Of a stretch of DNA of 64,000 nucleotides, positions 60,043 to 64,000 are shown piece after piece. Source of the DNA: Ophioderma brevispina. Taxonomy: Eukaryota; Echinodermata; Ophiuroidea; Amphilepidida; Ophiodermatidae. Each line of letters begins with the position of its first letter. Position 1 is the first letter of the stretch. Made by a program: the position numbers and the translations under genes. The notes under the pieces were generated by a model. That model made no database searches. It was not told the DNA's origin and worked only from the letters and a program-made list of their open reading frames with translations. The stretch lies in contig JAMKCH010084910.1 in assembly GCA_023653785.1 (NCBI GenBank), positions 1 through 64,000 on the forward strand, in the 5' to 3' direction.

Positions 60043-60922
60043 AATCATATACCGCCAATATTATTCACAGATATTTCACAGAGAATTGTAAAGCACAATG
60101 GCTAAGTAACAAATACCTATGTATGTGTAAAACTTACACAAAAGTGACCAATCCTGGTCGAGGAATTTAGTGTGCAGATTTCTAAAAACGGCACAAAAAT
60201 AAAATGATATGTTTTAAGATGACATTACTGTCACGTTAAATACACAAGCAGACGATGTTTTAATCATATGTTTATGTTTTGATGTATACGGACATTCAAG
60301 GCAAACTTTGTTTTTGCAAGAGTAAAACACCTATGCTGTTAAAAATAATTACCACGCTGTTGTGTCAGGCAGGAGGGAGCATGGTCGAAAAATTGATAAA
60401 ATGTTACACAGATCTGTGTAAAAAATTACACAACATTGTGTACTTTTGACACAAGTAACCGGTACAATGTTACCAATTTTCGGCCATGTTCCCTCCTCAT
60501 ACACCAGCTTGATAATTATTTGTAACAGTGTAGAAAAATGTCAGTATGTTGACATATTCAAGACAAAAAGTTACTAAAATTTTATAGAACGTTGGTCAGA
60601 ATGTGCATTGAATTATTTAATTGCAAATTATGCAAATGAGATAAGAATTTGTTGCCAACAAATTCTTAAAGTATTGCATAATTTATTATACAATCCCATT
60701 ATCTAAACCAATAATAACATAACCTAACATGCCTGATGCCCACGCCAACAAGAAATTGATAATTAAAATTACAGCGAATCGGTTGTTCTTACCACCATTA
60801 ACCAATAATTATTCCACTCATTCCACCTCAACTTAATTATTTAATTTAACAAACTTAAGCACATTCACCCAGGATCCCAGTATCATACATTAAGTTAGAA
60901 AGGTTCATTTGAGTTAAGTCTG
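60043..60922 (+). repeat. tandem duplication, copy 2 (with MITE)
   Basis: Directly follows copy 1. It carries the 197-bp insertion at 60334-60530; the corresponding place in copy 1 (about 59618) is uninterrupted. Confidence 0.85.
60334..60530. mobile_element. 197-bp MITE with TA duplication
   Basis: Left end TGCTGTTAAAAATAATTA and right end, inverted, CACTGTTACAAATAATTA; similarity continues through GAGGGAGCATGG / GAGGGAACATGG and CGAAAA. TA on each side (60332-60333, 60531-60532). The centre is the palindrome TTACACAGATCTGTGTAA. The empty site is visible in the neighbouring duplicate. Confidence 0.8.
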
Positions 60923-61009
60923 TGGACAAAATTCTTTTTTAAATGGACATTTCCCCATTTGTAGCAAATACTCAATTGCTGTAATAAAATTATTTTGAAA
61001 AAAAAAACA
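60923..61009. other. spacer
   Basis: AT-rich DNA up to the LINE 3' end. Confidence 0.4.
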
Positions 61010-64000
61010 ATCATAATCAGAATCAGAATCTTTTATTTGACAATAACCAAACATACAGGTGTAGTCAAGTATAAAACAACAATACAGACAATTAACTTAG
61101 TGATAATTACAAATTATATAATAACTGAAGATGCTTAAAAATTGGCAAACTTCATTATTACAATTGAGCACACAAAGTAAATCAAAATTAAATTAAACAA
61201 AAACTGAAATAAAATTATTACAAAAGCTATGAGCTCAAAACTAAATATCAAGCCTCTGACGTTGAACAAAAGCATTGTTGATAAATGTAGAATTGGGCGT
61301 AAGCAGTCATAATCTTGAACAGGCATCAATAATTTGAACTTTTCAGTATCAGAATGGATTCAAATACAGAGCCGTCGCATCAGCAATTCGGATAACATTT
61401 ATTACGCCTAAAATCTGTATATAGTACAACTCCTCATAAAATGTTTTTCATCCTCAAGGTCATTTAGGTCCACATAAATGACAAATCCTATTTTCCTAAG
61501 GTATTTTGAATAGCGACCCTTTCTCAATTAAACAATGATGGGCCTATTCTAAACCTACTAAAATTACGTGTCAAACTTCGGCGAAACCCAAATATATTGT
61601 TCAACTTGAAAACTTTCCTTGAAAATACAGTATTAACGAAGCTTTGTTGAAATTATTACATGATGAATCCCAAAGCTAACCATATTTTTCACGAAGATTA
61701 AATAGAATCAATTTATATTGAATTGCTCGCATTCAATTGCGCTTGTCCCAAATATTGGGTCTCTTAATTAGGCAAAGGTACTTTTAATACAGATGACCAA
61801 AAAAGTACCACTGATCACAAAGTCTCCTATTATCGAGTAAAGCATGAACTACAAGTGAATACAGCCATGAAGCTTGCCGTTTCAAGACCACCATATTTAA
61901 TTGATAAACAGAGCATTGTAAGGAGAGAGATAACTACCACTCACCTCTCACACACCATTTGAGGCTTTCTTATGACACCTAAATTAATTTACGAATTAAA
62001 TATGTAAAGCCTCACCTGGAGTTGTCACATAATGAAAGAAAATGAAGTCATTGATTTTTTTAACAGATATGGTGCCAAAACTTCACTCCCATAACACAAA
62101 ATGGGGTTTATGAGAGAATTAAATAACTTCAGCTACATATTAAAGGAAGAACTAATAAGTTTTCACGAATCTTAAAGTAAGCTGGAGTCTTTTTTCCTTA
62201 AGTCTCTCCATAGCTTGTTTGTGTGGATGAACCTGAGGCACAAAATTATACCTAAATAGCAATATTCATCCAGTTAATTGCAACATATCATTACCATATT
62301 TAAAATGGAAGTTCTTCAAACAACGGCCACTCTTATTCAGTCATTATAGTTGGACTTATCAATGTTACCATAGTTCCATTTCAACACTATCATGGAGCTT
62401 ATTCAATGCACATGGTAAACCTTTTGCACTCTCTGAAAAAGTAATCAAATCATCAGCATACATTAACAATTAAACTCCCTGTCTTATTTAACTGAACAGG
62501 ATCACAAGTTGAATCAAAAATATTAGGTAAATCACTTAAAAATATATTAAAAAAATAATGGACTTAAAACACAACCCTGTTTTACACCAACAGTTTGTTT
62601 CAAACGAATCAGTTAACTTATTTCACCTTGACAGCAAAAGAGACTGAGAGTTATACTATCATGGAATTGGTAGCTACAAATTCCACCGATAGCCAATTTG
62701 AGTTAATTTATTTAAACTGTATAAAAGCCGCAAACAATCAATAAAGCATACAAAAAGGTATGATTTACTAGCCTTGTTGATGTAATTTAATCCACAAGTG
62801 ATTTTAAAGTCAGCACATGATCACTTGTTCGAGAGCCTTTTTCTAAACCAATCTGATAGGGTGGAATCTTTGAGTTTATGTTACAAATGAATCAAGACGT
62901 TTGTGCAAAACTAGACAAAATAATGTACATAAAGTACTAGACAAACTGCAATACCCCCCTGTAGTTTTTGGGATAGCTTTGTTCCCCTTTTTTGTGGATT
63001 GGTGTAAGGGCGCTTAGGTCGCCATTTATTGGAAAAGTACCTGATTGAAGAATAATATTAAATAACTTCACCAAATGGAGTCAACAGGATATAACAATCT
63101 TTAATCATTTTCAGTCCGACACCATCAATACCAGCCTGACTTACCACGCTTTCAGGATTGGCTGGCTCTATCACTCACTAACATAACTCATAATCAAGTG
63201 TCGGAATAGTGCTATTATCCCGCATTACAAACAAAATCATTAATCTTACTCCTCAATACTTTATCTTGATGAGGAATATGACTGATTCATTAAGTTAAGG
63301 AAATGCGTCAACCATATTTTCGGTGAATAGGACTGGTAGCCCTTAGACTTTTTACACACAACTCAGCATAAATTTTCCAAAAGGCTTGAGGATCACTGTT
63401 TTGAAGATTATCTAACTTTTGAAAATACCCTGGCGGAATTCGATTTCTTACGGGCTCATAATTTAGTATAATTTTACAGTAACTTACGATAAGTAAATGA
63501 ACTAAGACATTTCATAATGGTGGCTTTGATACTTCGACATGAATCGTAATTGGCGTACAGATTGGTACATCTATTATCTATCCCATTTTTTTGTGGACTT
63601 ACAAGTTCTTTTACGAGTACGGTCGAGTATTTTTGAACCCAGCAGTATTACAGATGTCACCAAGTACTTTGTAAAGCTTCAAGACAATTATCCACAGTTA
63701 TGTCCCTGGAGAACATGCTTATTTAAGAAATTGTCAACGCGGATTGAACACATCTTTGGGTCCAAGCCCCTTTCCATAGGCAGCATTGCGGGCTGACCAA
63801 GTTTACTGAGTTTGCAAAATCATTTAACTGCATTTCATCTTAGTCAAATTTTGGTCACTTCATCACACAACATATCAATCAATTGCACTAGGATTACCCT
63901 TATGATTGAAACAAGTGTAATCACCTAACTTGCGCCCATTGAGAATACGGAGACCACTCTTTACACACATATCTCAAAGTGGTTTTACCATGTATATCAA
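61010..64000 (-). mobile_element. LINE 3' portion, runs off right edge
   Basis: A non-LTR element on the minus strand whose 5' part lies beyond the window. The 3' end near 61010 carries a short repeat, GATTCTGATTCTGATTATG, after AATAAAAGATTC, in place of a long poly-A. Clade is unresolved; the motif set is that of the Jockey/CR1/L2 group in the wide sense. Confidence 0.7.
61640..64000 (-). pseudogene. LINE endonuclease/reverse transcriptase ORF, partial, inactivated
   Basis: From the right edge, minus strand: SGLRILNGRKLGDYTCF-like words at about 63920-63960 (C-terminal endonuclease), DPQAFWKIYAELC (63360-63395), LTPIHKKGEQSYPKNYRG (62955-63008), QIGLEKGSRTSDHVLTLKSL (62795-62858), VGVKQGCVLS (about 62564-62594), YADDLITFSES with the catalytic Asp pair (62430-62461), KSGRCLKNFHFKYGND (62290-62340), PILCYGSEV (62080-62107). 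The order is that of a non-LTR reverse transcriptase. Frameshifts and stops separate the blocks, and the Asp-containing AFDSV region is not legible, so it is inactive. Confidence 0.82.

Overview
The window is repeat-rich, gene-poor eukaryotic DNA. It is AT-rich, no reading frame outside simple repeats exceeds about 150 codons, and it holds non-LTR retrotransposons, many short inverted-repeat elements, minisatellites and one tRNA-derived element. Nothing bacterial or organellar was seen. The repeat mix (L1/Tx1-like and RTE-like LINEs, TGACC-rich tandem arrays, abundant short DNA elements, signs of high heterozygosity) fits a marine invertebrate draft genome. The lineage cannot be fixed from the sequence alone. 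I could not support any host protein-coding gene.

Layout. 1-0.45 kb: degenerate minisatellite and a dispersed repeat. 1.65-2.58 kb: a 0.93-kb palindrome. 3.04-3.75 kb: a CTTGC pentanucleotide satellite. 4.13-4.38 kb: an inverted-repeat element carrying a tRNA-like sequence. 4.9-5.8 and 9.1-11 kb: CACTG-ended elements and two local duplications, each second copy starting directly after exactly 20 A residues (probable hidden assembly joins between haplotypes). 13.14-19.13 kb: a decayed but structurally complete L1/Tx1-type LINE on the minus strand, with ORF1, ORF2 (endonuclease, reverse transcriptase, C-terminal domain), an A-tail and a 15-bp target-site duplication. 22-29 kb: fold-back DNA, short tandem arrays and a 0.7-kb polypyrimidine tract. 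29.8-36.8 kb: a G/C-ended element, a 54-bp minisatellite, a CACTG-ended element lying against the active-site box of an RTE-like LINE remnant, and a TA-flanked MITE. 36.8-41.5 kb: no recognisable feature. 41.5-54.9 kb: GTTGGTT-motif DNA, a TGACC-rich satellite, short DNA elements and a second TGACCT array with a hairpin tail. 59.3-60.9 kb: a diverged tandem duplication, one copy with a MITE and the other keeping the empty site. 61-64 kb: the 3' part of a second LINE on the minus strand, running off the right edge.

The coding remnants are all retrotransposon pseudogenes with many stops and frameshifts. The short elements are non-autonomous and would depend on transposases encoded elsewhere. 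No operon or host pathway can be described.
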